Origin: Clostridium sp. AF37-5
GTDB lineage: Bacteria; Bacillota; Clostridia; Lachnospirales; Lachnospiraceae
DNA length: 64,000 bases
NCBI RefSeq assembly: GCF_003477605.1
Contig: NZ_QUDR01000012.1
Coordinates: 1 to 64,000, forward strand
Direction: 5' to 3'
The notes beneath the pieces were generated by a model, which did no database searches, was not told where the DNA came from, and was given only the letters and a program-made list of their open reading frames with translations. The number at the start of each line of letters is the position of its first letter. Position 1 is the stretch's first letter. The translations under genes were made by a program, and so were the position numbers. This document shows positions 16,931 through 25,633 of the stretch, one piece after another.

Positions 16931-18253
16931 TTATTCTTTATCTTCTTCTCGTCCGGGTAAAATGGCATTTAACAAAATGCCCATAATAGCGGCAATGGCA
17001 AGACCGGTTAAAGTGATGCTTGTTCCTGCAATCTGGAAGGTAAGTCCGGAAGAGAAACCAAGTCCGCATACTAAAATGGTAGCCGCAATAATTAAGTTTC
17101 TTGATTTGGTGAAATCAACTTTGTTTTCTACGACGTTGCGAACACCGATGGCGGCAATCATACCGTAGAGAATAAAGCTGACACCGCCAACGATAGCTGC
17201 CGGTAGGGTACTGATGATACCGGCAAATTTCGGGATGAAACTTAAAACGACAGCGTAAATAGCAGCCAGACGGATTACTTTCGGATCATGTACACGGCTC
17301 AGTTCCAAAACACCTGTATTTTCACCGTAAGTGGTGTTGGCAGGACCGCCAACCAAAGCAGAAAGGGAAGTTGCCAGACCATCACCGATTAATGTGCGGT
17401 GAAGACCGGGATCTTCTACATAATTTTCGCCAACGGTTGCGGAAATGGCGGAAATATCGCCGATATGCTCCATCATGGACGCAATGGCAATCGGAGCCAT
17501 AGCAAGGATTGCAGTTAAGTCAAATTTACAAAACTCAAATGGTGGAACATTAACCCAGGAAGCGTTGGCAACTTCTGCAAAATTAAAGATGGCGGAACCA
17601 TCCGGATTTGTGATACCGCAAAAGTGCAGAATCAAGGCAACAGCGTAAGCACCGGCAATGCCGAGAAGAATTGGGATGATTTTCCACATACCTTTTCCCC
17701 AAATGTTGAAAATCACAATGATGGTAAATGCGATAATGGCTAACAGCCAGTTTGTCTGAACATTATTAACTGCGGATGGTGCTAAGCTTAAGCCGATGCA
17801 GATAATAATCGGACCGGTGACAACCGGTGGAAGAAAACGCATCGCACGTTTCACACCGACTAGTTTGATAATCAGTGCAAGCACCAGATACAGAGCACCG
17901 GCTACTACGATACCGCCGCAGGCGTAAGGCAGTTTTTCGCCCATGGACATATCTTTGAAAATTCCGGTGTCCAATTTGGAAACGGTTTCAAATCCGCCGA
18001 GAAAGGCGAACGAAGAACCAAGAAAAGCGGGAACTTTTAATTTCGTACACAAATGGAAGAAAAGTGTGCCGACACCGGCGCAGAATAATGTAACCTGAAT
18101 GGAGAGCCCCTCTCCTTTAAAATAGTTGTTTACCAGAATCGGTACTAAGATTGTGGCACCAAACATGGCGAACATATGCTGTAGACCTAACAGTAGCATT
18201 TTGGGGATGCCAAGCGTTCTGGCATCGCGGATTGCATTGTTTTTTGTTTCCAT
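16931..18253 (-). CDS. uraA: Uracil permease (NCS2 family)
   Basis: This 440-residue protein is a proton-coupled uracil transporter of the nucleobase-cation symporter 2 family. It has about 14 membrane segments. Family motifs include PKMLLLGLQHMFAMFGATILVP at the N-terminus, NTTYGENTGVLELSRV (the NCS2 signature with its conserved Glu) and the MMEHIGD segment that carries the substrate-contacting Glu. The start follows GAGGAGG by six bases; an in-frame ATG 24 codons upstream has no site. The gene is divergent from a membrane LuxR regulator, with upp just beyond, so uptake and salvage of uracil are clustered. Confidence 0.93.
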   Translation of the reverse strand: METKNNAIRDARTLGIPKMLLLGLQHMFAMFGATILVPILVNNYFKGEGLSIQVTLFCAGVGTLFFHLCTKLKVPAFLGSSFAFLGGFETVSKLDTGIFKDMSMGEKLPYACGGIVVAGALYLVLALIIKLVGVKRAMRFLPPVVTGPIIICIGLSLAPSAVNNVQTNWLLAIIAFTIIVIFNIWGKGMWKIIPILLGIAGAYAVALILHFCGITNPDGSAIFNFAEVANASWVNVPPFEFCKFDLTAILAMAPIAIASMMEHIGDISAISATVGENYVEDPGLHRTLIGDGLATSLSALVGGPANTTYGENTGVLELSRVHDPKVIRLAAIYAVVLSFIPKFAGIISTLPAAIVGGVSFILYGMIAAIGVRNVVENKVDFTKSRNLIIAATILVCGLGFSSGLTFQIAGTSITLTGLAIAAIMGILLNAILPGREEDKE

Positions 18254-18284
18254 AAGAAACCTCCTCATAATCGTTATTGGTTTT

Positions 18285-18313
18285 ATTATAAAGAAAAAAA
18301 GTTCATCTGACAA
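18285..18313 (-). promoter_or_regulatory. Promoter of uraA
   Basis: On the minus strand TTGTCA (18308-18313), a 17-base spacer and a perfect TATAAT (18285-18290). No obvious PyrR-type attenuator is seen in the 30-base leader. Confidence 0.75.
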
Positions 18314-18319
18314 GCATTG

Positions 18320-18348
18320 TTGCAATTGTGGCGTAAGAATAGTAAAAT
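18320..18348 (+). promoter_or_regulatory. Promoter of the membrane LuxR regulator
   Basis: TTGCAA (18320-18325), a 17-base spacer and TAAAAT (18343-18348). It lies back to back with the uraA promoter, with only six bases between the two -35 boxes. Confidence 0.65.
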
Positions 18349-18376
18349 GAGGGAGGAAATAGAAAGGTGAACAAAG

Positions 18377-19723
18377 ATGAAGAAGAGATTTACGGCGGGT
18401 GTTTTATTAGCCATTTTTACATTTTTATTTTTAGAGACAGAATATTTATTTGTGAATATAATGAGTGCGTTTTCATCTTCGCAGCAGGCGGTTAGTGCAC
18501 AGGGAATTGTGCTGGGTGTCAGCGTCATTGGTTTTCTTTTATATGCTCTATTTCACAGGATAAAATCTGCTTTTGTAAAAAGAGTGGTGACAGTCATGTT
18601 TCCGCTTATTATGGCGGTCTGCTTGTTCTTTTTATGTGAAGCGGATAGTTACGCCATCTGTCTTTTTATGGGCGGTGTTGTATTTGTGCTGCTTGGATTG
18701 TTTGGCAGTGCTCTGCATTATCATGCACTTTTTTATGTTGGCAGAGATTCGCGCCTAGCACTTTTGGTTGGTGTGGCTTATGCACTGGGGTTGCTTTTTC
18801 AGTTTATATGTAACAATCTTGTTCGCAGCCAGATGGTACAGTTGATTTTTGTATTTATTCTTTTTGCCGCCACGGTTTATTATCTGCTCATACAAAAGGA
18901 AGCAGTGGAGTTAGAGCCTGTGGACAAGGGGGAGAAACAGGAGAAAATAACAGGGTTTATATTGGTTTTATGTGTTTTGTGTATGACGATGATTTTTGCG
19001 GCATTGGATAATGCAGTTACATTACAGCATGCAAAGGGAAGCTTGGATGTTGGACAGTGGCCGAGGCTTCTATTGGCGGTAAGCGGGATTTTGGCAGGCT
19101 TTTTGTTTGATTTAAAAAATCACCGGTATATGTCGATTGTGATGTTCTGCGTCACGCTTTTATCCGTACTCTGTGTGCTTGTTATTGTGACAGGCGGCTC
19201 GGTGCTTGCCGGACTTGTTATTTTTTATTTGTCATCCGGATTTTTCGTTGTCTATTTTACGACGAGATTTATGAATTATGCGGTACAGAGTTCCATTCCT
19301 GCACTCTGGGCAGGCATGGGAAGAGCGGTAAACAATGCGGGAGCGGCGGTCGTGACCGGAGGATCGATAGCCTTAGTAGAAGGTGGGAATGTAATTTTGA
19401 TTTCTTCTGTGGTGCTTTTGCTGTTTGCGCTTATCAGCATTGCGATGTTTGCGACGGAGAGGCAGCAGGGAAAGAAAAAGGCAGAAGATGCACAGACACT
19501 TGACTTAGGAGCATTTGCAGAGAAATATTCCCTCACAAAAAGAGAAACGGAAGTTTTGGATGCATTGTTAAATTTTGATGACAGTGCGAAAGATTTGGCG
19601 AAACAATTATATATTTCAAGAGCTGCTTTGTATCGGCATATTTCTTCCTTGAATGAGAAAACGGGTACAAAATCGAGAATTGGCTTGATTCAGTTCTATT
19701 ATCAGCAAAAAAATGAAGAATGA
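18377..19723 (+). CDS. Membrane-bound LuxR-type transcriptional regulator
   Basis: This 448-residue protein joins about 12 hydrophobic segments (residues 1-375), arranged like an MFS transporter, to a C-terminal LuxR helix-turn-helix. The DNA-binding part begins YSLTKRETEVLDALLNFD and continues DLAKQLYISRAALYRHISSLNEKTGTKSR, with the usual recognition helix. Proteins of this layout are known in Coriobacteria and Clostridia and are thought to sense a small molecule with the membrane part; the ligand is unknown. GAAAGGTG precedes the start. Its position between uraA and upp suggests, but does not prove, a link to pyrimidine supply. Confidence 0.82.
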   Translation: MKKRFTAGVLLAIFTFLFLETEYLFVNIMSAFSSSQQAVSAQGIVLGVSVIGFLLYALFHRIKSAFVKRVVTVMFPLIMAVCLFFLCEADSYAICLFMGGVVFVLLGLFGSALHYHALFYVGRDSRLALLVGVAYALGLLFQFICNNLVRSQMVQLIFVFILFAATVYYLLIQKEAVELEPVDKGEKQEKITGFILVLCVLCMTMIFAALDNAVTLQHAKGSLDVGQWPRLLLAVSGILAGFLFDLKNHRYMSIVMFCVTLLSVLCVLVIVTGGSVLAGLVIFYLSSGFFVVYFTTRFMNYAVQSSIPALWAGMGRAVNNAGAAVVTGGSIALVEGGNVILISSVVLLLFALISIAMFATERQQGKKKAEDAQTLDLGAFAEKYSLTKRETEVLDALLNFDDSAKDLAKQLYISRAALYRHISSLNEKTGTKSRIGLIQFYYQQKNEE

Positions 19724-19735
19724 GATAATGCGAGA

Positions 19736-19764
19736 TTGTATTTTTTTACAAGAAAAGGTACAAT
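19736..19764 (+). promoter_or_regulatory. Promoter of upp
   Basis: TTGTAT (19736-19741), a 17-base spacer and TACAAT (19759-19764), about 35 bases before the start codon. It gives upp its own transcription start after the regulator gene. Confidence 0.6.
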
Positions 19765-19798
19765 AATAGAAAACGCGAAAGAAAATGGAGGAAAGAAA

Positions 19799-20428
19799 AT
19801 GAAACAGATTACTATAATGGAACATCCGCTGATTCAGCATAAGATTTCGATTTTGCGAAATGAGGCAACAGGAACGAATGAGTTCCGCCGTCTGATTGAG
19901 GAGATTGCCATGCTTATGGGATATGAGGCACTCCGTGATCTGCCGGTTGAAGATGTGGAAATTAAGACACCAATTGAGACGTGCCGGACACCGATGATTG
20001 CCGGAAAGAAGTTAGCTATTGTGCCGATTCTTCGTGCCGGACTTGGTATGGTAAGCGGTATTTTATCACTGGTGCCATCGGCGAAAGTCGGTCATATCGG
20101 TTTGTACCGTGATGAGGAAACACATGAACCTCATGAGTATTACTGTAAGCTTCCGGAACCGATTGACCAGAGAACGATTGTGGTTGTAGATCCGATGTTG
20201 GCAACCGGTGGTTCGGCAGTGGCGGCAGTAGATTTTATCAAAGCGCATGGTGGAAAGAACATTAAATTTATGTCGATTATTGCTGCACCGGAAGGAATTG
20301 AGCGTCTGATGAAAGCACATCCGGATATTCAGCTTTATGTGGGCTGCAAAGACCGCTGTCTGAATGAAAATGCGTATATTTGTCCGGGACTTGGAGATGC
20401 CGGAGACCGAATCTTTGGAACCAAGTAA
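19799..20428 (+). CDS. upp: Uracil phosphoribosyltransferase
   Basis: Upp converts uracil and PRPP to UMP. The 209-residue protein has the standard family length. It shows [26 protein letters not shown] at the N-terminus, [11 protein letters not shown] in the middle, the PRPP loop [19 protein letters not shown], and the uracil-binding C-terminus [22 protein letters not shown]. The start is the ATG after TGGAGGAAAG; a longer in-frame reading overlaps the promoter. Together with UraA and the pyrimidine-nucleoside phosphorylase at 24.3 kb it forms a salvage set. Confidence 0.97.
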   Translation: MKQITIMEHPLIQHKISILRNEATGTNEFRRLIEEIAMLMGYEALRDLPVEDVEIKTPIETCRTPMIAGKKLAIVPILRAGLGMVSGILSLVPSAKVGHIGLYRDEETHEPHEYYCKLPEPIDQRTIVVVDPMLATGGSAVAAVDFIKAHGGKNIKFMSIIAAPEGIERLMKAHPDIQLYVGCKDRCLNENAYICPGLGDAGDRIFGTK

Positions 20429-20443
20429 GAAATGTTAGAAAAT

Positions 20444-20500
20444 AAAATGCTTAGAAAGCGAAATCTGATGTCAGGATTTTAGCCTTCTAAGCATTTTTTT
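20444..20500. terminator. Bidirectional terminator between upp and the Nudix gene
   Basis: AAAATGCTTAGAA pairs with TTCTAAGCATTTT around a loop that itself can pair AAATC with GGATTT. A T run follows on the plus strand and, because of the leading A run, on the minus strand as well. Confidence 0.85.
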
Positions 20501-21056
20501 ATTTACTCCACAAGTAACAGTAAGATTGCGTTCTTGCGGCGAATAATTCCGTTTTCAGAAGTTTTTTGACTTCGTCTTTTGTGTACCAGCCGGCTTTTAT
20601 TTCCTCAACAGTGGAACTGCTTTTGGAAAAGGTGCCGTCTGCAACACCGACGATACAGAGGTTGGTTTCATTGGCAAAGCCAATGGCACTGTAACTTAAA
20701 GGAAGAATATCGTTTACCGTCAGTAAATCAAGTCCGGTTTCTTCTTTTAATTCGCGCCTTGCGCTTTCGATTGGCTCTTCACCCTCATCAATCAGACCTG
20801 CCGGGAAATTATATACCCAGTCGCCTAAGGCAAGGCGGAATTCTTTATTTAACAGTATTTTTTCGTTCTTCTCATCGTGCATGATTAAAACGACAGAGTC
20901 CGGTGTTTTTGCCTGAAGCTCCGAAAGCGTGGAAATGTCCGGATTTCGGCTAATCATTTCATAAACTTTTTCTTTTCCATCGACCGTTTCATATGTGATA
21001 TCATAGCGGTGGATAAAGTGACCGTCATGAATTTTTTTTAAACCTTTAAACTCCAT
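20499..21056 (-). CDS. Nudix hydrolase, ADP-ribose pyrophosphatase-like
   Basis: This 185-residue protein contains a complete Nudix box at residues 87-109 (G87, E93, R101, E102, E105, E106, G108). It is preceded by the FPAGLID segment typical of the ADP-ribose/NDP-sugar pyrophosphatase branch. Such enzymes cleave nucleoside diphosphate derivatives using Mg2+. The N-terminus (HDGHFIHRYDITYETVDGKEKVYEMISR) forms the beta sheet used in dimers of this branch. The exact substrate is not certain. The gene is cytosolic and lies 24 bases downstream of the sodium symporter gene, so it is probably co-transcribed with it. Confidence 0.88.
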   Translation of the reverse strand: MEFKGLKKIHDGHFIHRYDITYETVDGKEKVYEMISRNPDISTLSELQAKTPDSVVLIMHDEKNEKILLNKEFRLALGDWVYNFPAGLIDEGEEPIESARRELKEETGLDLLTVNDILPLSYSAIGFANETNLCIVGVADGTFSKSSSTVEEIKAGWYTKDEVKKLLKTELFAARTQSYCYLWSK

Positions 21057-21080
21057 AAAAACCTCCGTAGGTTTTGCTAT

Positions 21081-22607
21081 TTATTCCTGATAAGTTTTGA
21101 CAGATTCAAATTCTTCAACAATTTCTTTGGATGGTGCTTTTGTCAAAAGGCTGACAATGACAATGCACAAAAGGCTGACAAAGAATCCTAATAACAGGGA
21201 GTAAATTCCGGTTACGGCGTAAGGTGTCTGACCGCCAAGAATTGGAAGGTAATCCCAGATGATAACAAACAATCCACCGGATACGATGCCGGCAACGGCA
21301 CCCGGAAGGTTGGTACGTTTCCAGAACAGGGAGCACACAACGAGTGGACCAAAGGCGGAACCAAGACCGGCCCATGCGTCAGAAACAAGTCCCATGATAC
21401 TGCTGTCCGGGTTCCATGCGATAATGCAGGCAACGACAGCAATTACAAGAACCGTAATACGGCTTACATTTAATACTTTTTTGTCTTCTGCTTCCGGTTT
21501 CAGAATATTTTTGAAAATATCTTTAGATGCGGAGGAGGCGCAGACAAGAAGCTGGGAATCTGCTGTTGACATAATGGCAGCAAGGATTCCGCAAAGGAAC
21601 AAACCGCCAATAAAGATTAAAACGATGTTGCCATCGAAAATCTGCTGAATCATTTTGATAAATACATTTTCGGAACCGGTTTCTACGAGTGTTTCATTTA
21701 AGAATCCGCGTCCTAAGATTCCGATAAAGCATGCGGCAATCAGCGAAATGGCAACCCATACGATTGCGATTACACTGGATTTTTTCAATTCTTTTTCGCT
21801 CTTAACAGCCATAAAACGGACTAAGATATGTGGCATACCGCAGTAACCAAGTCCCCAGGCTAAGTCAGAAACGATGGAAATCAGCGGATATGGTTTTCCT
21901 TCCATATAGAACAAACTTAAGAAGTCTGAATTTTCTGCTACACCGTGAGCGGTTAATGCACCGGTGAAGTCGCCACTGATAGCGGCATAAGCGATAATTG
22001 GCACCGTTAAGAGAGCGATAAGCATCATGGTTCCCTGCACAAAATCGGTGGTACATACGGCGAGGAATCCTCCCATAAACGTGTATGCCAGAATAACGGC
22101 TGCACCAATTAAAAGTGCGTAGTGGTAATCAAGACCAAATACGGTCTGGAAGAGTTTTCCACCGGATGCCAGTGCCGATGCGGTATACACTAAGAAGAAA
22201 ATAACGATTACAATGGAAGAAATTCCAAGAAGAATCTTTTTCTTATCGCGAAAACGGTTCTGGAAAAATTCCGGGAGTGTTAAAGAGTTGTTTGCTACAA
22301 TTGTGTAACGGCGCAGGCGTTTGGAAATGCAAATCCAGTTAAGCGCCGTTCCGATAAACAATCCGATGGCAATCCAGGCTTTTCCGGTTCCGGCAAGGTA
22401 AATCGAACCCGGCAGTCCCATCAAGAGCCATCCGCTCATATCGGAAGCCTGTGCGGAAAGAGCGGCAACCCAGCTGTTTAAGCCTCTTCCGCCAAGAAAA
22501 TAATCTTCGGTACTGTTTGTTTTTTTCATCGAAAAGATGCCGATGCCAATCATCATCGCTAAATAACACACGAAGGCAATTAACACCGCAATGGTAGTTG
22601 TGGACAT
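21081..22607 (-). CDS. putP: Sodium/proline symporter
   Basis: This 508-residue protein belongs to the sodium:solute symporter family, PutP branch. It has about 13 membrane segments, and the N-terminus TEDYFLGGRGLNSWVAALSAQASDMSGWLLMGLPG matches PutP, including the Na+ and proline contact region. RFMAVKSEKELKKSS and IMSTADSQLLVCASSASKDIF are further family motifs. Length is normal. The start follows GAAAGGGG; an in-frame ATG 12 codons earlier has no site. The Nudix gene follows closely. Proline uptake can serve osmoprotection or Stickland-type metabolism; which applies here is unknown. Confidence 0.92.
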   Translation of the reverse strand: MSTTTIAVLIAFVCYLAMMIGIGIFSMKKTNSTEDYFLGGRGLNSWVAALSAQASDMSGWLLMGLPGSIYLAGTGKAWIAIGLFIGTALNWICISKRLRRYTIVANNSLTLPEFFQNRFRDKKKILLGISSIVIVIFFLVYTASALASGGKLFQTVFGLDYHYALLIGAAVILAYTFMGGFLAVCTTDFVQGTMMLIALLTVPIIAYAAISGDFTGALTAHGVAENSDFLSLFYMEGKPYPLISIVSDLAWGLGYCGMPHILVRFMAVKSEKELKKSSVIAIVWVAISLIAACFIGILGRGFLNETLVETGSENVFIKMIQQIFDGNIVLIFIGGLFLCGILAAIMSTADSQLLVCASSASKDIFKNILKPEAEDKKVLNVSRITVLVIAVVACIIAWNPDSSIMGLVSDAWAGLGSAFGPLVVCSLFWKRTNLPGAVAGIVSGGLFVIIWDYLPILGGQTPYAVTGIYSLLLGFFVSLLCIVIVSLLTKAPSKEIVEEFESVKTYQE

Positions 22608-22644
22608 AAAAAATCCCCTTTCATAAAGTGTAATAATCGTCAAA

Positions 22645-22674
22645 AGTATAACATATTTGAGGGGGTGTAGGCAA
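22645..22674 (-). promoter_or_regulatory. Promoter of putP
   Basis: On the minus strand TTGCCT (22669-22674), an 18-base spacer and TATACT (22645-22650). The leader to the start codon is about 35 bases. Confidence 0.5.
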
Positions 22675-22693
22675 GTAATGGTTAGGACTTGTC

Positions 22694-22749
22694 TTTAGAT
22701 TTCGGCAGCTCAGAAGAAAAATTTTTCTTCTGAGCTGCCGAAATCTAAA
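22694..22749. repeat. Perfect 56-bp palindrome
   Basis: Two 28-base arms (22694-22721 and 22722-22749) are exact reverse complements with no spacer. The centre is GAAAAA/TTTTTC and the arms contain CGGCAGCTCAG. It lies between the divergent putP and lipoprotein genes, where no transcript is expected to end, and there is no T run after either arm. A simple terminator is therefore unlikely. It is 84 bases from copy 1 of the GGTTGCAT repeat. Confidence 0.9.
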
Positions 22750-22833
22750 TAAACTTATAACGAATATTTGCTACATCTTTTGTGGCTGAAATTTGGGGGT
22801 GATTTGTGGCTAAAATTTGAGGTTAACACTTCC

Positions 22834-23030
22834 GGAACAACTCTTTTGCTTGATTTTTGCCTAGAGGGTTGCATTTTCACCTCATTATTCGGTTTTATTC
22901 GGGAAAATTGTACGACACATGCAACTCTTTATATTAATTTCTTGCTTTTTGGTTGCTTTCGGCTGAATTTTCTCAAAATCTATGCAACTATTCTTGGTAT
23001 ATATGAAGGATAAGGTTGCATGTGGTTCTT
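22834..23030 (+). repeat. GGTTGCAT-word repeat, copy 1
   Basis: This non-coding stretch starts with GGAACAACTCTTTT and then carries alternating forms of one word: GGGTTGCAT, ATGCAACTCTTT, TTGGTTGC, TATGCAAC and AAGGTTGCATG. Copies 2 (30343-30448) and 3 (44260-44459) have the same words in the same order. The order allows local stems between GGTTGCAT and ATGCAACC. No gene is seen in 22750-23150. Confidence 0.65.
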
Positions 23031-23034
23031 TTCT

Positions 23035-23060
23035 TCTAAAAACTTGGTCTAAAAACTTGG
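23035..23060 (+). repeat. Two tandem 13-bp repeats
   Basis: TCTAAAAACTTGG occurs twice directly in tandem, about 90 bases before the lipoprotein gene. It could be a small slippage product or a regulatory site. Confidence 0.7.
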
Positions 23061-23150
23061 CTGAAAGTATGATGGACATCATATCTCAGTTGTAGTAAAA
23101 TACAAAGTAATAGTTTTGTGTTGATAGTTTAGGAAAGGGCGTGAGTTACT

Positions 23151-24173
23151 ATGAAGTGGGTTCGGTGTTTTCTGATTTGTTGCTTGAGTCTGTTTGTTAT
23201 TTCCTGCGATAAAGAAGCTGCGGTGCAACCGAGAGAGGAAGTTTCTCTAAAACGAGATAAGTCATACGAATATGAAAAGATACAAAAGCCGGAGCTTGCA
23301 TTTTCAAAAGATATGAAACAAATGTACCTTATTGTAAATGAAGAGGTGCCGTATTATATTTTTCGCATGCAGACTTCCGGAAAAGATTCTTATATGGAGT
23401 GCCGGTGGGAGGAAGATAAGAAATGGGTGATGAAAAAAACGGCATGGAGTGATTTTATTGCAAAAAACTGCGGCAATGGTGAAATTCAGATTGCAGCCGA
23501 TACAAAGCAGAATTTGTACGTGATGTATAGTGATAATAGTAAAACAAAATGCCAGCTGTATAAAATCAAGAAAAATAGGGAAATCCGGGAACTTCATATC
23601 CCTGATATTACGTCACGTGTAAAAGGGCAAAAGATTGTATCGTTTAGTGTGATTAACGAATCACGTCTTGTGTTTTTCTTTTCCTTAAAGGAAGATGCCA
23701 CGGACGGACAGGCAATAGAGTACGACAGTGTAGAAGAAAAATTTCTTGCCAAAGATGGAAAAATTGATGATATATCAGCAGGGTTTGATACGGAAGGAAA
23801 CTATTATGTGGTGGCACCGAGACAGCAGTTGATTATGAAAAAATCACTTTATGAAAGTGTGCCGAAAAAGGTTATAAAATGTGAGGGAATGACATCGGAA
23901 AGCAGCACTTCCGGTCTTGTGATTGATGACGATTTCGGATATCTGTTGACGGGGAATGGCATCTATGGTGGGAAATTGGATGCCAATGCATGGGAGAAGA
24001 AGATTGATGGGAAAGAACTCTATTACTGCAAGGACTTTCCGTCGCCGGTTCTTGGGATTGCCAACATGGTAAAGGTGCCTGGCAGGGATTTAGAATTTTA
24101 TTTGATGACATGGAAAAATGCGGAGTGTTCGGATTTTGAATGGGTTCATTATTTTGCGGGCAAAAAACCGTAA
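23151..24173 (+). CDS. Lipoprotein of unknown function
   Basis: This 340-residue protein begins with a lipoprotein signal: a basic start (MKWVR), a hydrophobic core and the lipobox VISC with C19 as the lipid-bearing cysteine. The rest is rich in short beta strands with recurring Y-x-V/hydrophobic turns (KQNLYVMYSDN, EGNYYVVAPR, DFGYLLTGNG), resembling a beta-propeller. A similar style occurs in the extracellular part of the protein at 46172. No enzyme motif is recognised. It would be anchored on the outer face of the membrane. The nearest downstream gene, pdp, is 100 bases away with its own ribosome site; a functional tie is not evident. Confidence 0.75.
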   Translation: MKWVRCFLICCLSLFVISCDKEAAVQPREEVSLKRDKSYEYEKIQKPELAFSKDMKQMYLIVNEEVPYYIFRMQTSGKDSYMECRWEEDKKWVMKKTAWSDFIAKNCGNGEIQIAADTKQNLYVMYSDNSKTKCQLYKIKKNREIRELHIPDITSRVKGQKIVSFSVINESRLVFFFSLKEDATDGQAIEYDSVEEKFLAKDGKIDDISAGFDTEGNYYVVAPRQQLIMKKSLYESVPKKVIKCEGMTSESSTSGLVIDDDFGYLLTGNGIYGGKLDANAWEKKIDGKELYYCKDFPSPVLGIANMVKVPGRDLEFYLMTWKNAECSDFEWVHYFAGKKP

Positions 24174-24273
24174 ATTACTGGCAGGAATGGCTAGAATATG
24201 TTACATTATAACTAACGGAAATCGTTTCGATTGGGTTTATGGGAACGGTCGTATTATATAGGAGGTATTTCAC

Positions 24274-25587
24274 ATGGGAAAAGAGAGATTTGTTGATTTA
24301 ATCCAGAAAAAAAAGAATGGAGAGACACTGACAAAAGAAGAAATTGATTTTATGATAACGGATTATGTGGCAGGGAAAATTCCGGATTATCAGATGTCTG
24401 CCATGCTGATGGCAATTTACTTTAATGGCATGGAAAATGAGGAACTGGCGGCGTTTACTCTGGCAATGCGGGATTCCGGAGATTTGGTCGATTTGTCACC
24501 GATTGAAGGAATTAAAGTGGACAAACATTCGACGGGCGGTGTTGGCGACAAGACAACACTGATTGTTGGACCGATTGTGGCGGCTTGTGGCGTGCCGGTG
24601 GCAAAAATGAGTGGACGCGGACTTGGATTTACCGGGGGAACGCTAGATAAACTGGAGTCGATATCCGGTTTTCGCATTGACCTTTCGGCAGAGGAGTTTT
24701 TTGAAACGGTGAAAAAAACGGGAATCAGCGTGATTGGACAGACCGGAAATCTGGCACCGGCGGACAAACTTTTGTATGCACTCCGCGATGTAACAGCTAC
24801 AGTGGACAGTATTCCGTTGATTGCAGCGTCGGTTATGAGCAAGAAGCTGGCGGCAGGAAGTGACAAAATTGTTTTGGATGTCACGACGGGCAGCGGAGCA
24901 TTTATGAAAAATACAAGAGATGCGAAAAAACTTGCGAAACATATGGTGGCAATTGGAAATCATGCGGGAAAAGAGACCGTGGCAATTTTAACCGGCATGG
25001 AGGAACCGCTCGGATTTGCAATCGGCAATAACATGGAAGTAAAAGAAGCGATTGAGGTGTTAAAAGGAGGAGGCCCGGAAGATGTCAAAGAAGTCAGTGT
25101 GGCGATAGCCGGTATGATGCTGTCACTTGGGCTGGAAAATGTAAGCCACAGTCAGGGAAAAAGGATGGCGAAAAAAGCTCTTTCGTCCGGACAGGCATTT
25201 GAAAAATTCAAAGAAATGGTACAGGCGCAGGGCGGCGATATCCGTTATGTAGAGCATCCGGAATTTTTTGAGAGAGACGCATTTGAGGGAGAAGTGCTTG
25301 CTGCAGAAGATGGATTTTTATCCGGGATGGATACCGAGAAGATTGGTGTGGCAGCAGGACTTTTGGGTGCCGGCAGGGAGACCAAAGACAGCGTCATTGA
25401 TATGAGCGCAGGTATTTACTTGAAAAAGAAAATTGGAGATACCGTGAAAAAAGGCGAACCGATTGCCATCTGCTATGCAGGAACAAAAGAAAAATTGAAC
25501 CGTGGAATGGCAATGTTTGAGAGCAGTATCCGGTATTCGAAAGAAGCTCCAAGGATTCCGAAATTAATAGTGGATATTATTCGCTAG
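24274..25587 (+). CDS. pdp: Pyrimidine-nucleoside phosphorylase
   Basis: This 437-residue enzyme splits uridine, deoxyuridine or thymidine with phosphate to give the free base and (deoxy)ribose-1-phosphate. It contains the thymidine/pyrimidine phosphorylase signature SGRGLGFTGGTLDKLES (113-129) and the phosphate-binding VDKHSTGGVGDKT (82-94). The C-terminal domain shows AGIYLKKKIGDTVKKGEPI. Gram-positive bacteria usually have the broad-specificity Pdp rather than DeoA. The substrate-deciding residues were not analysed, so uridine versus thymidine preference is open. GGAGG precedes the ATG. Uracil released here could enter UMP through Upp, encoded about 4 kb away. Confidence 0.93.
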   Translation: MGKERFVDLIQKKKNGETLTKEEIDFMITDYVAGKIPDYQMSAMLMAIYFNGMENEELAAFTLAMRDSGDLVDLSPIEGIKVDKHSTGGVGDKTTLIVGPIVAACGVPVAKMSGRGLGFTGGTLDKLESISGFRIDLSAEEFFETVKKTGISVIGQTGNLAPADKLLYALRDVTATVDSIPLIAASVMSKKLAAGSDKIVLDVTTGSGAFMKNTRDAKKLAKHMVAIGNHAGKETVAILTGMEEPLGFAIGNNMEVKEAIEVLKGGGPEDVKEVSVAIAGMMLSLGLENVSHSQGKRMAKKALSSGQAFEKFKEMVQAQGGDIRYVEHPEFFERDAFEGEVLAAEDGFLSGMDTEKIGVAAGLLGAGRETKDSVIDMSAGIYLKKKIGDTVKKGEPIAICYAGTKEKLNRGMAMFESSIRYSKEAPRIPKLIVDIIR

Positions 25588-25633
25588 GTTTGGTAAAATA
25601 GGAATAATAAGGAATAAATGAGGGAGGACAGAT

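Noticed and set aside
22834..23030. Possible CRISPR array from repeated GTTGCAT words
   Set aside because: Words alternate in orientation, spacing is irregular, repeats are under 12 bases and no cas gene is present.
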